Assembly (NCBI RefSeq): GCF_963675165.1
Contig: NC_087388.1
Span: 2,520,800-2,584,799, forward strand
DNA from: Halichondria panicea
Lineage: Eukaryota; Porifera; Demospongiae; Suberitida; Halichondriidae
DNA length: 64,000 nucleotides
Direction of reading: 5' to 3'
Below are positions 46,421 through 57,775 of this stretch, piece by piece. Numbering within the stretch: the stretch's first letter is position 1; every line of letters begins with the position of its first letter. The notes beneath the pieces were generated by a model, which was not told where the DNA came from, did no database searches, and saw only the letters and a program-made list of their open reading frames with translations. The position numbers and the translations under genes were made by a program.

Positions 46421-46690
46421 AATATCAGCTGTAAAGGTAAAGTTAAAGTTAAAGTCGTTGAAGATGACATCGTCGAATGCTCAAAATGTGGTGCAACACT
46501 CTTACGGTCTCGTTGCCCTTTTAATCAGATGGCTAAACTGGACTTGGAAGGGCCAGATAGGGCCAGATACCACGTTTGTTACGGTTGTTGAATCAAAGCC
46601 CTCCTGAAAGCTAAACCGTTTGATATTACATACAATCAATACCATGTAGCTACAAGTGTCTCTCAGCGACGGCGACGTTGACACCAGGAT
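46413..46690 (+). pseudogene. OB-fold/RPA-like C-terminal fragment
   Basis: The plus strand reads KPNISCKGKVKVKVVEDDIV then CSKCGATLLRSRCPFNQMAK, a C-x2-C zinc-binding pattern followed by an RPA-type segment, and DTTFVTVVESK in another frame. It resembles the zinc-ribbon/C-terminal OB region of the family seen at 39.0-39.6 kb. Two adjacent duplications (AAAGTTA repeats at 46437-46453, GGGCCAGATA at 46549-46570) disturb it. Short and frame-shifted, so only moderate confidence. Confidence 0.35.
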
Positions 46691-46899
46691 CAAGCTACAA
46701 CTATTAACATTTAACAATTCCTTTTTCCCATGTGCTGTTTCAACAATTATTACTCAAAACCCAAGACAATTAAAAAGGCCTTGGAAGGCCTTGGATTCGA
46801 GGCTAATAGTGCGTAGCGAGGTTGCACTCCCTAGTTTAAAATTAATTAGATTTTGGTTCCGCGGTGGGCGGTACTACGTATGAAATCATAAACCAAGAA

Positions 46900-48160
46900 A
46901 TCATAAACCAACGACTAGCCAAAAGACTAGCTACCTTGCCGAAGCTGAATCACTATCTAGCTATCAACTGACTAGCTGACTCTTTTGACTCTCCTACACC
47001 ACTCACCAAATGAAAACATGGATACAAACCTTCCCAGAAAATGAAACCATTAATTGGTCCAGTATGGCACGTACATTCAACATATCGAACAAAAAAATAT
47101 CAAACAAAAAAATATTGGCCCAACCACAGACACAGCACAGTGACACAGCACAGTCCTTAGACGCCCCTGTAACCAGATATTTATAATAAGCACATGGGAG
47201 GTGTGCGTGACTACTATAGCTGTCGAATCAAGTTTACAAGTATGTCACTTCACCTCAAACACCATTCAAAATGTAAAGCAGTTTCGCCTCCAGCGCTAAA
47301 TAATTGATTGGGACATACTGCTCAAAAAAAACCTCAGGCCGCTCATGTGGAGTTCCACGCACACTCTGCAGCACTTTCCTCTCAGAGGATGCCTGCAACC
47401 ATCTGCAAAACAAAGCAAACGCGGGTACTGCTCACAGAAAGAGTGACAGCTCCTGGAGAGTGTGGTGTGTGGCTCTGCCACGATGGCAACCACGTAACTG
47501 ACTGTTTTTACTTGTGGCACAAGTCCCTGTGATATTATTATACCAATGTTGTGATCATTGCTGGCGGTCAGTGTTAGTGCACATAGATCATGTACATACA
47601 CTGATCCAGTGTACATACACAAAGAACAAACTCTATGTACAGCCAGTACCACACCGCTTGTATTTGTACACTGTACACATCTACAACTCGCTGTATTACT
47701 TTACCTATAGTAAGTGGGCCCTAAAGAAAACTCTAAACATTCATAAGAGTCAGCAGAAGTCAACATACAGCTTGGGAAGCTTGGTACACCTTTTTGCCAC
47801 TGTCACTGTTTCTTTCACTGTCTCATGCGTGGCTACCTCTGGTTATAACGTCACACCTAGTACCTTGTAGCTGAACGAAAAAAAAAAGGTTAACGAACTC
47901 TACAGCTACGTTCTACATACCTAGCACAGTAAGTATTAGACTGGCTTCTAGCAAATCGAAAAAGCAGTATTATACGCAACTAGTACTTACCACTTGACAG
48001 AAGCAGATCGCAGCCAATCCTTCGAGCGTGATGTTTGACTGGTCTATCTATCTACCTAGCCCGTCGAACACTTTTCTAAGAACTAACAAATTTGTGCAAT
48101 TAATACGGCGGTGGGGGTGTAACCCGACATGACATCACGGCGTATAATCCATGGTTTGGT
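46900..48160. other. No supported gene; left flank of the Tc1-type element
   Basis: A Cys-rich minus-strand stretch at about 47340-47430 (FCEQYPRLLCFADGCRH..KCCRVC) vaguely resembles a von Willebrand C-type module, but it is short and unsupported by neighbouring exons. Otherwise nothing recognisable. Confidence 0.3.
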
Positions 48161-48255
48161 CACTACAGGGTTTTTCAGGTTACTTGAAAAAGTATAATTT
48201 GCGCATGCGCACACGTTCACTTGTACCCACACACTTTTCAAAGTTGTTTTGAGCA

Positions 48256-49227
48256 ATGCCTAACCCTTACTCACTGGATTTGCGCTGGAGGATAGTATTC
48301 CTCAATATATCTGAGAATATTAGTGTGGCAGATATTTCAAGACTCCTGTGTGTAAGTGAGAGTAGTATCAGGAGATATTTGAGTGTATTTCAGCAGACTG
48401 GAGATGTGAGACCAGTAGATCACCATCATGGACCCCATTCAATTCTTGGTGACTTTGAACATATAATTATTTTAAGACTTATACAAGAAAGACCTAGCAT
48501 TTATCTTGAAGAAATAAGGGGGAAACTTCTGGACTTATTTGGCAGTACTGTGAGTACTTCAACGATATGGAGAACGTTGCACCATAAGATGGGCTGCAGT
48601 CGTCAGGTTGTTCGCTACATAGCTTCACAGCAAAGTGAACTTGCTCGGGCACAGTTTATGGCAGAAATTAGTGTTTACGATCCATCAATGTTGATTTGGA
48701 TAGATGAAAGTGGATGCGATCGTCGTGACAGCAAAAGAAAATATGGATACAGCTTCAGAGGGATTACACCAAGAGATCACAGGCTGTTTATAAGAGGAAA
48801 ACGCTACTCTACCATACCACTTCTTTCAACTGAAGGGATTCATGATGTTTACATATCAGAAGGCAGTACTGATGGAGATAAGTTTGTAAACTTTCTCAGA
48901 AACTGTTTACTTCCAATCCTTAATCCCTTTAACTGCGTCAACCCTCTGTCTGTGGTCATTATGGACAATGCATCAATACCTCATATACAAGAAGTCCAAG
49001 ATATGATTGAAAACCAAGGCAATGCAAAGCTGATTTTTCTTCCACCTTATTCACCCGATTTAAACCCATCGGAGGAAGTGTTTAGTCAAGTCAAGGACAT
49101 TATTAAGGAAAACTACCAAATTTTTGAGTCTACCAGTGCTCCTAGAGCACTATTAAGTACAGCATTTGCAATGGTAACGAAGCAATACTGTCTCTCTTAT
49201 ATCAAACACTCAGGATACATTCAATAA
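48256..49227 (+). CDS. Tc1/mariner (IS630-like) transposase, intact
   Basis: A 323-residue open frame with no break. An N-terminal helix-turn-helix region (residues about 20-50, SVADISRLLCVSESSIRRYL) is followed by a second DNA-binding part, then the DDE core: Asp150 in WIDESGCDR, Asp237 in VIMDNASIPH, and Glu273 in YSPDLNPSEE, giving 35 residues between the second Asp and this Glu. Length is typical of the superfamily (about 340). Start at the ATG 90 bp inside the left end. All catalytic residues are in place, so it could still be active. The downstream gene converges on it with a gap of about 40 bp. Confidence 0.95.
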   Translation: MPNPYSLDLRWRIVFLNISENISVADISRLLCVSESSIRRYLSVFQQTGDVRPVDHHHGPHSILGDFEHIIILRLIQERPSIYLEEIRGKLLDLFGSTVSTSTIWRTLHHKMGCSRQVVRYIASQQSELARAQFMAEISVYDPSMLIWIDESGCDRRDSKRKYGYSFRGITPRDHRLFIRGKRYSTIPLLSTEGIHDVYISEGSTDGDKFVNFLRNCLLPILNPFNCVNPLSVVIMDNASIPHIQEVQDMIENQGNAKLIFLPPYSPDLNPSEEVFSQVKDIIKENYQIFESTSAPRALLSTAFAMVTKQYCLSYIKHSGYIQ

Positions 49228-49265
49228 TAATTCACAATTTATGTAAACCTGTATAATAATTATTA

Positions 49266-50241
49266 CTAAATACGAGTGTTTATGTCTTGCAGAAAGGTCA
49301 TTATAGCTTGCTTTTCAGACAAATATTCTTGGTCGCTGAGGACTCCACTACTCTTTAAATTACTGAGCTCGTTTAACTGTTTATACAATTTGGATCTGTT
49401 TTCAATAGCCCTAACAGGACTACAACCACTCACATTGTGTGTTTTGGCTGCGTTGGTGATAAGACGTTTGAGATTGCACAGGCAGCATCAGTAATTGCTT
49501 TAGTTATTGAAGGTGAAGACAACCCAGTAGCTTTCTTAGTCTGTCCACCAGCTCTAACAAACATACTTGTGCTTGGAGGATCATCTGTGCTTGTGTGCAT
49601 ATTTCCCACAATCATCTCAGCCCAAATACGTACTGCATTATAGTAAATTTAAAGCCATGGTTCTCAGATTATCAACTATCTCTTGAACCCGATCCTCTTT
49701 CTCGAGAGATTTAGTTTTTTTTTTCTTAGTTGTTCTTAATTCATCATCTGATTCGCAATTGAGCTCTCGTTTCTGTGGTTTATCTTTAAGCCCATCACAC
49801 CACAAAATTAACTTAGAAGAAGTTTTTAATTCAGACCACACTTCTTGGACATCTTCAGAGCTTCGGATACTAATAACGTTCGTACCTTGAACATATCCAA
49901 CATCAAAATCATGAATGTCAGGTACAATTTCTTGTTTAAGCTGAGCTCTGATAATTTCCTTGAGACAAGTTGCTGTAGTAATGGCGACCATATCCACGTT
50001 CCTCAAAGTGAAGGTCTTTGCATGAGACTTCTTTTCTTTAGACACTGCCTTTAAAAATACTTTGGGGATAACAGCGTTGCTTTGTGGCAGGTAAGGGTTG
50101 CTGGGCTCTTAATGGGGTAATCAACACTCTCCCACTGCTTGCTGCCTTGCCTACGTTGGGTGTGATTGAGAAAGATCTGGAGTTGTTCACACTAGTGTGT
50201 GGCTGGAAAAAACAGGCAGGTTGATCCTTCTTTTTTTCCAT
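49266..50241 (-). pseudogene. Accessory protein of the Tc1-type transposon
   Basis: Minus strand. Segment 1 starts MEKKKDQPACFFQPHTSVNN at 50241 and ends near 50040. Segment 2 (50045-49638) contains FTLRNVDMVAITTATCLKEI and a Lys-rich stretch (RTTKKKKTKSLEKEDRV). Segment 3 has NAVRIWAEMIVGN and DDPPSTSMFVRAGGQTKK. The last part is SPVRAIENRSKLYKQLNELS then GVLSDQEYLSEKQAIMTFL, ending at TAG 49266-49268. Three frame changes join these, which could be decay or missed introns. I recall similar proteins, with the DDPPSTSMF block, as uncharacterised in sponges and cnidarians. It lies inside the transposon ends, so it likely serves the element; its function is unknown. Confidence 0.65.
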
Positions 50242-50372
50242 CGCTTTGCTTTGTAGAAATCGAAAATGGACTGAGACTAGACTTGTTTCTACTTGTACTG
50301 TGCTGACAGAGCAACTTAATTAATTGAGCATGCGCACCACCTTAGCAATCAAGCAACCTGAAAAACTCTGTA

Positions 50373-52240
50373 TATGAGTGTAGGAAGAGTAGTAGTAGCA
50401 GCTTAGGGTTAGGGGTTAGGCCATACTGTCCTAAAATGTCCCAAAATGTCCCACTAATTGTAAGTATCCCAATTAACATGAAGCTGAAGCTTAGTCATAT
50501 GATAGCAGATTCATAGGATGACAGTATGTTGACCACCCCCACTAGTAATTGGAGACCCACGCACACGTGATAAACATTCCAATGCGATGACACCATACCA
50601 AAACCTGAGTCACGCTTCTACATTTACATTTTCAACCTCCTACCCTGCCATCTCTAGTATTTCAAAAGTCACTACTCGCTGCCACATACGCCCGCCCGTA
50701 TTCCATCAAACGAAATAACTATTCCTCTGTTCACTGTACATACGCTGATTACCAGTCACACCGTGTACGATGTACACAAAGAAGGCTTACACAGAAGGCT
50801 AATCAATGCTACAGATACAACTACTATCTACCGACCATAGATTCTAGCGATTCTACTAACGCATGCAACAAGCTACAACCGGTTGTATTTTTAATATTAA
50901 TTTTATGGGCCTATAAATTGAAGTCTTATAATAGTTGATGCAGGCAGTATAATAAAAACGGAATAAAACATTACTTTTTTAGATTCGCTAGAAGGCACGT
51001 AGCTGTAGAGTGCTGAGAAGTGTGCAGCTACACAAGGTAGAACCTGAGGCAGCTAAGTGTAAAGAGAAAGAGAAACAGTGGCAGTGGTAAAAAGGTGAGT
51101 ACAAGTTCGCATCATCTTGTAGATCTTTGATTGTAGATCTTTGACTGTTCCTAGTCTAACTTGCACCATCAAAAGTTGAAGCGCTAAGTTGAAGCGCTTT
51201 GCGCTTTCAACACAGCAGACTACCTCATAGAATACGGAGGCAGTCCAATAATGAAACGGATACCGTTTGCAAACATACACGTTGTTTACACGGATTCTAC
51301 CTTATGTAAGGAAACGGTCCCGGTGTGGGACCACTTCATACGGACTGAACGTTTACTGACCGTTGTTCTGGTCCGCACGGACCATCCTTTAGTCAGAATT
51401 ACCATGCACTCGGACATTCAACGGACTACGTACAATTTAGCTGTAGCTACACTGCACATGCGCAGTCAGTTATAATTAATTATCATGACCACACCTTCAT
51501 CAACAATACCTTCATCAACAATAACAATTAAATTGCAAGCAAAAGACAATACATCAATTGCTGATAATGAATCAAGTTCGAGTCTCCTTGCAACTCCACT
51601 TCTACTGGTACCACTAGTAGTATTGGTACCACTGGTACGTATGCGATGTTTCTGCATCAACAACACTCTTGGTAATTGCTTGATACAGTCCACAACGGAG
51701 CATCGTTAGGCGATTTTTGAAGTCTTTTTCCTCCTGTTTGTGACCTTCGTGTTCTGTTCAATTCTCTTTTTCAACAAGCCTGTTCAGTGCTACAAAATGG
51801 ACAAACATGACACACACACACACAACTTTAGTTTCCAACCTTCAGATCGCCCTTCAGATAGATCTTTGGACTATTTTTTCGTCATCCTCACTGCAACTGC
51901 TATATATTGGTAATCGATATCAACTTTATCTCTCGTTCATGTTTTAGGTATAGCTGTGTAATTAAAAAGATAGGACTAATCAGCTATGCAACCTTTTAAG
52001 AATGTACACCTTCTAAGTCATGTTGCCGACACAGTTCGTAATTGGGGACTTTTGTGGGGACTTTTGTGGTCATACTCTTGATTTATGAAACAATGAACGA
52101 AAGAGTATCATTACTTATGTATAATTATAGTTTGCAATCATATCATAACAAAGTAGGTACCTGCATGCATGTACCATGCATGTACCAGAAGGTTTGTGGT
52201 GTTACAAAACTGACATCTGAACTCTAGCACAGTATTTTAT
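50373..52240. other. No supported gene; includes dispersed repeat copy 2
   Basis: 50765-50915 matches 37305-37420 in order (TGTACACAAAGAAGGCT..., GACCATAGA, TTCTAGCGATTCTAC). Otherwise no coding or RNA signal. Duplications include ACCTTCATCAACAATA at 51489-51521 and TGCATGCATGTACCATG near 52160. Confidence 0.45.
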
Positions 52241-52289
52241 AGCTATGTGGCATGGGGTCACTAGTGAACAAGCTGTATCAATTGAATTG

Positions 52290-53200
52290 TGAACCTACCA
52301 GAGAACAAGCGTCACCAGCTTGTGAGCAGAAAACTACAAGTGAGAATCGAGGAATTCGTTCAACAAGAAAGCTACAGCTAGTTCATAGCAACGTATATGG
52401 GCCTGTACAAACTGAATCGATCAGTGGCCAAAGGTACTTTGTGACGTTTATCGATGACGCTTCTCAGTGTTGTGCGGTGTACTTTCTGAAACGAAAGTCA
52501 GAGGTTTTTGAGAAATTCAAGGAATTTGAAGCACTTGTCACAAACGAATGTGGGCAAAACATTGTAACTCTACACACCGATGTATTTCAACAGTATTTAT
52601 CAGCAAAAGGAATACGGCATGAGCTAACCACCCCTTACCCAAATGGGGTGGCGCAGAGAACAAACAAGACTCTAATGGAATCAGCTAGAGCCTCATGCAA
52701 GTCTGTCAAACAGCTACTGGGCAGAGGCAGTAGCGACTGCAGCGTATCTGAAGAACAGATCATCACCATCAGGAAATACAACACCGTACCAGAAGTGGTT
52801 TGAGAGGAAACCTGATGTTAGTCACCTGCGAGTCTTTGGTTGTATTGCATATGCTCACATACTGAATTGTGACAGACAAAAGAAAGTGAAGAAGTTGCGG
52901 TTTGTTGGATACTGCAAGAATTCGAAAGGATACCGGTTGTTTGATGAAGAGACCCGAAAGGGAAGAGATGTAATATTCGACGAAACGGTTTTTGTCTTCA
53001 ACAAACCTGTAACTGAACAGAAAAATACGACATTTGATGTTGGAGAGGAGACACATCAACCACAGGATGACACTGAACAGCCACAAGATGAGCCACAGGA
53101 TGATACTCAACAATCAGAAGAACGACGTCGTTCTCAGAGAGCACGTGGACCCCCTGTTAGGTTTGGAGTAGACGAGTTTGCCAACACAACAGAAGCTGAT
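52290..53200 (+). pseudogene. Ty1/copia integrase relic
   Basis: LVHSNVYGPVQTESISGQRY at 52380, FVTFIDDASQCCAVYFLKRK with an integrase Asp, then QYLSAKGIRHELTTPYPNGV and QRTNKTLMESARA. The second catalytic Asp block is shortened by a deletion after LHTD, and the expected catalytic Glu (VAERMN in the family) is Gln here. After a frame change come KWFERKPDVSHLRVFGCIAY and FVGYCKNSKGYRLFD..RDVIFDE, then RRSQRARGPPVRFGVDEF, the copia linker ahead of RT. Instead of RT, unrelated sequence (53240-53488, Cys/Arg-rich) follows. Dead element; family call is firm. Confidence 0.9.
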
Positions 53201-53609
53201 CATATGGCATATGTGAGTCAGATCAAGGAACCAGACGCAAGAAAGAGATTACCTGATCCGAGCAGACGACCACCCGTTCCCAAGAGGGGTTGCAACAGAT
53301 GTGAGTCACCACAGAGTCCCTTTCCATATGTGCGATGCAAGTATGCTCAGAAGTCAAAGGGACGTCGTCCGCCAATTTGCACGTTTGAGGACCACTATCG
53401 AAACCAGTGTTTAAGATTTGAGTACAATCTACCGATAGTGTTGAAACTAATAGTAGATTGTGAGACTAACGTCATTGTAATTACCTAATTAGATAGATCT
53501 AGAACATTCCATGTAAGTAATCTATAGTAATCTTAGTCAGTAATTTTTGTAAACACATGTGCTGTTCTATCCTAAAAAAGATACTTGATTAAACGAAGTT
53601 GATATAAGG

Positions 53610-54310
53610 ACCAGATTTCAACAGTAGGGACAAGCTTGTTAGCAGAAAGGCTATAGAAGCTCTCATAAAGCAGCTCCATACGACGTACATTTACCGCTAT
53701 GCTAAAGCTTTCTGTTCGGTAAGGATTAAAAATGTGTTGTTTGTATAACATACCCGTATATTGTATAGTGTCGTGATACCTACTGGGTTGAGTCGTTCAA
53801 CCATCAACTCCTCACCTACCTGCCCAAGCGCATTCACTTTTCGACTGAGACGTTCATAATGCGAATGAAACATGGAGTATTACTATGTGTACACTATGAG
53901 CTTCTCGTACACTAATTTGTAGTAGTATTTAGAGCTTACATTTACTTTACATTTCAGTCTATACTATCGATAATTGCTTTATTCTAGAATGAGAACGTCA
54001 ATCGCTCTTACACCAGTGACCTTCGACGACCAGATCGCCGCACAGCAATGAAAGCCTTAGTGAAGAAAGGTTGTTGCTTTGCTATGGGCAATGTATGTTG
54101 AACAAAACAAAGCTGATATGAGGTATGATTACAATGTGTACGTACATGTAAGGGCATTTGATATGTAACTTTCGTAGAGAATTGATCGAAATCGAAAAAG
54201 ATGACGTAGTGGAGGAGCAGAATGATGACGTGACCTTAGAAGACGGAGTGATGCCACCAGAATATTTGAGGATGACATGGACGACTAACAACATGGACGA
54301 CTAACAATTA
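53610..54310 (+). other. Possible small spliced coding relic, unrecognised
   Basis: Three exon-like plus-strand stretches: RKAIEALIKQLHTTYIYRYA ending near a GTAAGG donor at 53719, NENVNRSYTSDLRRPDRRTA at 53990-54070 after a TTCTAG acceptor, and ELIEIEKDDVVEEQNDDVTL at 54178-54285 after a TTTCGTAG acceptor. Splice-like borders and protein-like composition suggest a gene fragment. No family recognised. Confidence 0.25.
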
Positions 54311-54319
54311 ATGATGACA

Positions 54320-55320
54320 TGGCCGACTAACAATTAATGAGTTTTATTTACTACGTAATTGGTGTGTACAGGATAATTCTAAGGCAGTCACTGTGGACTC
54401 GGTTTCCATACCAGCCTCTTCTGGCAAATACTCGGCCTCAAATGTTGATCTGTAATAGTAATAAGGAATTAGTATTTGCTTTGCTCTAAATTCCTAGTCT
54501 CTTAGCACACTATTCCATTTGATATCAAGGTAGTGATATCAAGCTGGGGTACCTCCTCCTAATCTCCTACACAAGATCATGTACATACCTGTAAAATTTT
54601 ATCACTTACTAAAACTACACCACTAGACGCGACGACTCAGAACCACAAGAAGGTACATAAAAGTAGAAATAAACACACAAGTCAAATTTTTTTATTAGAA
54701 TACCCGCACCATGTTCGTGGTTACCAGCACAACCCAGCAACTCCAGTTCCATTGATCACTGCATACACTGCCTGTGTGTGATTCAGCTTCCTCCAGACTT
54801 TCTAAGAGGATCTTGTGGCCCCCATCCTGCCAACGATGAGAAAAGACATCAACTGTATATACAGGTTGCTGAATACACTGAGAGTGTGGGTAGATTGAGT
54901 ATTTGGCTAGGAAGGAGACGAGGACAGTGATACATGACAAGAGGGAAATAATCGTACTGTGGTTGTTCCGAAGTTCAACCTGTCCACCCAATCACTTGGA
55001 ACTGCCTCCCCACACTCATTCTAAAGTATGGATTTGTATTACTGTTATATCTCTATTTCCATCGCTGTTGGAGGCACAAAAAGTAGAAGTGTTGCTGCCA
55101 TGTGTTCAGGGCTAGTAAAAATAAGTGTGTTTGTGTACTGTACTGTACGTGTGTGTGCATAGAGTTTGAATTAGCCGCCATTTGCAGCAGCATTCACTTC
55201 CGGCCGGGCCCTGCCCCTTTTATACCGTGGGCATAGCGCTCTAGCAACGAGTGCGTAAACGCGCAGTTCATAGATTGCGTATCAATTTTATGCGCAAGCT
55301 TCTCGTTTAACTGACAACTT
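54320..55320. other. No supported gene
   Basis: No recognisable domain on either strand. This would be where further exons of the zinc-finger gene starting at 55725 lie, but I could not identify them. Confidence 0.35.
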
Positions 55321-55334
55321 AAAATGCTTACCAT

Positions 55335-55725
55335 ATCCTCTGTATCAACTTCTACTTCAGGAGTTGTTGAAGTTGTTGAATCGTCTAAAAAGTAATTGTC
55401 AAAAAACTTATTGAAGTAGCTCTATTGCATCCATACAATACAGATCTGAAGGTTCTACGCAACTAATGGCTGGGCCTGGGATGAAGATGAAGATTGGAAG
55501 ATTGGCTTGAGTCAGAGAAATGGAAGTCCAAAATCAAATTCTTTCACCTTTGTATTGCAAACTTTCACACTGCCAAACACGTTTTTTTCTGTCAAAGTAG
55601 TGTTTATAAAACTGTGTTTTAGAAAGTTGTTGATCGCAGTGTCCACATAAAATCTTCTCGCTGATTCTGACTCTGGATCTCTCACTGAAAGATCGATGCT
55701 CATATGAAGAGGACATAGACGCCAT
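55335..55725 (-). CDS. 5' exons of a zinc-finger-like protein gene
   Basis: Exon 1 (55725 to about 55552) encodes MASMSSSYEHRSFSERSRVR then ILCGHCDQQLSKTQFYKHYF, a C-x2-C...H pattern, ending at a donor (ACAAAG|GTGAAA). An acceptor (TTTTTAG) near 55389 starts exon 2, DDSTTSTTPEVEVDTEDM, ending at ATATG|GTAAGC (55335). I recall the same CG.CD..(V/L)SK..(Y/F)Y.H module at the start of many uncharacterised transposon-associated proteins in sponges and lancelets. Further exons were not found, so the product is unknown. Confidence 0.45.
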
Positions 55726-55798
55726 ACTAAAATTGTCACTGTATTACTCTGTACATCTGGCTCCTGTTAGAATAGTTTTCAGCGGCAGCGGCACATGA

Positions 55799-56050
55799 AT
55801 GAGAGACCAGGAGAACTTTGGAGGCCAGGGGAACTCTTCAGATGATGAAAGCAACGGTGATGATGGGCGGTTTGAAAGATCTCGAAGGTATCAAACATTG
55901 CAGAACCAATCAAATATTTTTGCAATGCAGCAACATATATTGCAAAAGCAAAGTTCATTTGAACAGCAGCATAAAGATTTGGAAAAAAAATAGAAAATAA
56001 GATGGTAGTGAATAAGATGGTAGTGCAGAGTCTGGAAAGCGTAAAAGGGT
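55799..56050 (+). other. Open coiled-coil-like stretch, divergent from the zinc-finger gene
   Basis: A plus-strand frame MRDQENFGGQGNSSDDESN followed by QNQSNIFAMQQHILQKQSSF and EQQHKDLEKK ends at a stop at 55991. Composition suggests a short coiled coil. Its start is only about 70 bp from the divergent ATG at 55725, which would allow a shared promoter, but no family is recognised and it may be chance. Confidence 0.25.
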
Positions 56051-56499
56051 TGTCACTCACTCGGGACCTTTCTGTAAGTGTATAATTTTCTTGATCACCT
56101 ATTCCAAATTCAGAAAAAAGTTGTGATGATTCATTTTGCATTGGAAAATAAATTTAAGGCTGACGAAAATGTATGCTCTGGCTTTATTCTATAGTCTTAT
56201 TCTTGCTTTTTTTCTAAAGGTGTCCGTTACAGCTCCGTTCAGGCTACTGTTTTAGGGAGTGGTGAGTGGTGAGTGTAAAAATTATATTATAATACTCATA
56301 TATATATTTTTTGAGCTCTGATTTTTGTCCTTCGTATGGTGAGCGACGGAAGTGATGAGGAAGAGGAAGATGAAGATGATTGTGTGATTGTGAGGAAGAG
56401 GGAAGAGGGTGTGCTGTAGTCAGTGTCTCTCCTAATAAGCCCAACATCGTCAGAGGTGATGACTTGGGCTTTATCACCGATAGTGCGCACGACTCACCA

Positions 56500-56735
56500 C
56501 TGATATACCTCAGGACTTCCTTTTTAAGTAGCACTAGTTTTGAACACATTTGTAAGCGTTACACTGTGCCCCTTGTCCAAAAGGAAGTACAAGCCAATAC
56601 AGCGTGTGCTGTGATCCGTCAATTTTTATCAAACTGGAAAGCACATGCTCTATACTTCCAGCCACAATGGGATGCTCTAAAACCAGCCCCCCCTTCCACT
56701 GGCTTGTGGTTTTGAAGGAATGTTTATCTTGCGTT
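56500..56735 (+). repeat. Module shared with RAG1-like copies (copy 3, inverted)
   Basis: ACCTCAGGACTTCC, CCCCTTGTCCAAAA, TTTTTATCAAACTGG, AAGCACATGCTCT and CTTCCACTGGCTTGTGGTTT recur in the same order in the reverse complement of 57850-58145. Relative to the RAG1-like copy beside it, this module is inverted compared with the other two copies. Confidence 0.7.
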
Positions 56736-56829
56736 TTTTACTGGAAGTTATAACTGACACTTTGTGGCATGCATGTACTATAATAATACATGGCTACGAA
56801 CATGGCTACGATAAAAATAATGAGGTGGA

Positions 56830-57775
56830 CGTCTGCATGCAATGGTTGATGGTGCAACATGTGCAACATGTACAAAGTGCTGTCTCATCATGCCAATGAT
56901 GAAATATGCAACTCAGCTCTCACCTCTCACCCTCCACTCGTCCAGCCTGTGACCCATAGAGATTAGTATTAATAAATAATTATACATTACCTAGACAACC
57001 AATTTCCTCCTCATCGCAGTTGTGGAAAAGAGCGAACACCACAGAATGCATGATAGCAGGACCTGCTGCCAAGTGATGTCCAGCGTAAGCATGTTATAAT
57101 TAATATATAATATTGTACCTGGAGGACGTGGTTTCCCACAAACGTTCCTCGGCTTCGAAGGCAATGTCTAGGGCTTTACGAATGGACCGTCCTCTCGCTT
57201 AAACAACAAAGTTGTTAGTGCTGATCCGTCCTAAAGATATCAGTGTCCTAAAGATATAATTATGTATTGCGTTCCAATTAACTTTCTTTGCTTTCACTTC
57301 TAGCTCTGAGCGGAGCTCTGGATCATCCTCCTCCTCAGAGCAGTTATGTGAATTTTGTATGTGAAAGGTATGTATAACTAAGTTGTTAGAAGCACCTGAC
57401 AGCCCATATATATAGCCCATATATATTGCACAGGAACTCCTCTGTACACGTATATATATTGTATTTAACGTCGTACCTCGTGTGAAGGTTGTCCACCTGA
57501 TCCTGAAATAGGTTAGTGATGTTATCAGGAGCATTGGGGTGAAAACTCATTTTGAAGCTCCCTCCTCCCTTAATCTTTACCATCCCTCCCTTCGTGCCAG
57601 ATTAGTCGGTGCACTCTAAATAGATCGTGATTGTCGGGTAGTAGGATTTACTATCACTCTTATAATGTTCTTGCATGGGTGGCAAAAGCAGGGTGAATGC
57701 CTATTTTAACCGCGCAAGAACTTTTCTTCTGTTTAAAGAAAGATCCACAAACCGCTCATCACCGCTGTTTCACAA
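56830..57775 (-). pseudogene. RAG1-like transposase, internally deleted (copy B)
   Basis: On the minus strand the copy starts with VCGSFFKQKK (57730), keeps a few residues of the IHP zinc-binding segment, and jumps to RLIWHEGR..KGGGSFKMSF (57560-57610) and NAPDNITNLFQDQVDNLH (57480-57545). It then has ELRSELEVKAKKVNW.AIHN near 57250-57310, a short piece of RPSFVKALDI-like sequence near 57190, and short pieces of the last exons to 56860. Compared with copy C, blocks are missing at short direct repeats (for example the residues between HPN and APDNITNL). It is a deletion derivative with the same order as copy C. Confidence 0.75.

Larger units (their letters stand above)
48166..50370. mobile_element. 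Complete two-gene Tc1/mariner-type transposon
   Basis: Inverted ends CAGGGTTTTTCAGGTTACTT at 48166 and the complement of CAGAGTTTTTCAGGTTGCTT ending at 50370, with TA at 48164-48165 and 50371-50372. GCGCATGC lies about 45 bp inside each end as a second shared block. The 2205-bp element contains an intact plus-strand transposase (48256-49227) and a convergent minus-strand gene (50241-49266). A TA target and a DDE transposase with DNASIPH and YSPDLNPSE define the IS630/Tc1/mariner superfamily; the accessory gene is unusual for it. Confidence 0.9.

Noticed and set aside
47296-47652. Cys-rich minus-strand frame resembling a von Willebrand C module
   Set aside because: Only one short Cys cluster, no neighbouring exons, and an equally long frame on the other strand.
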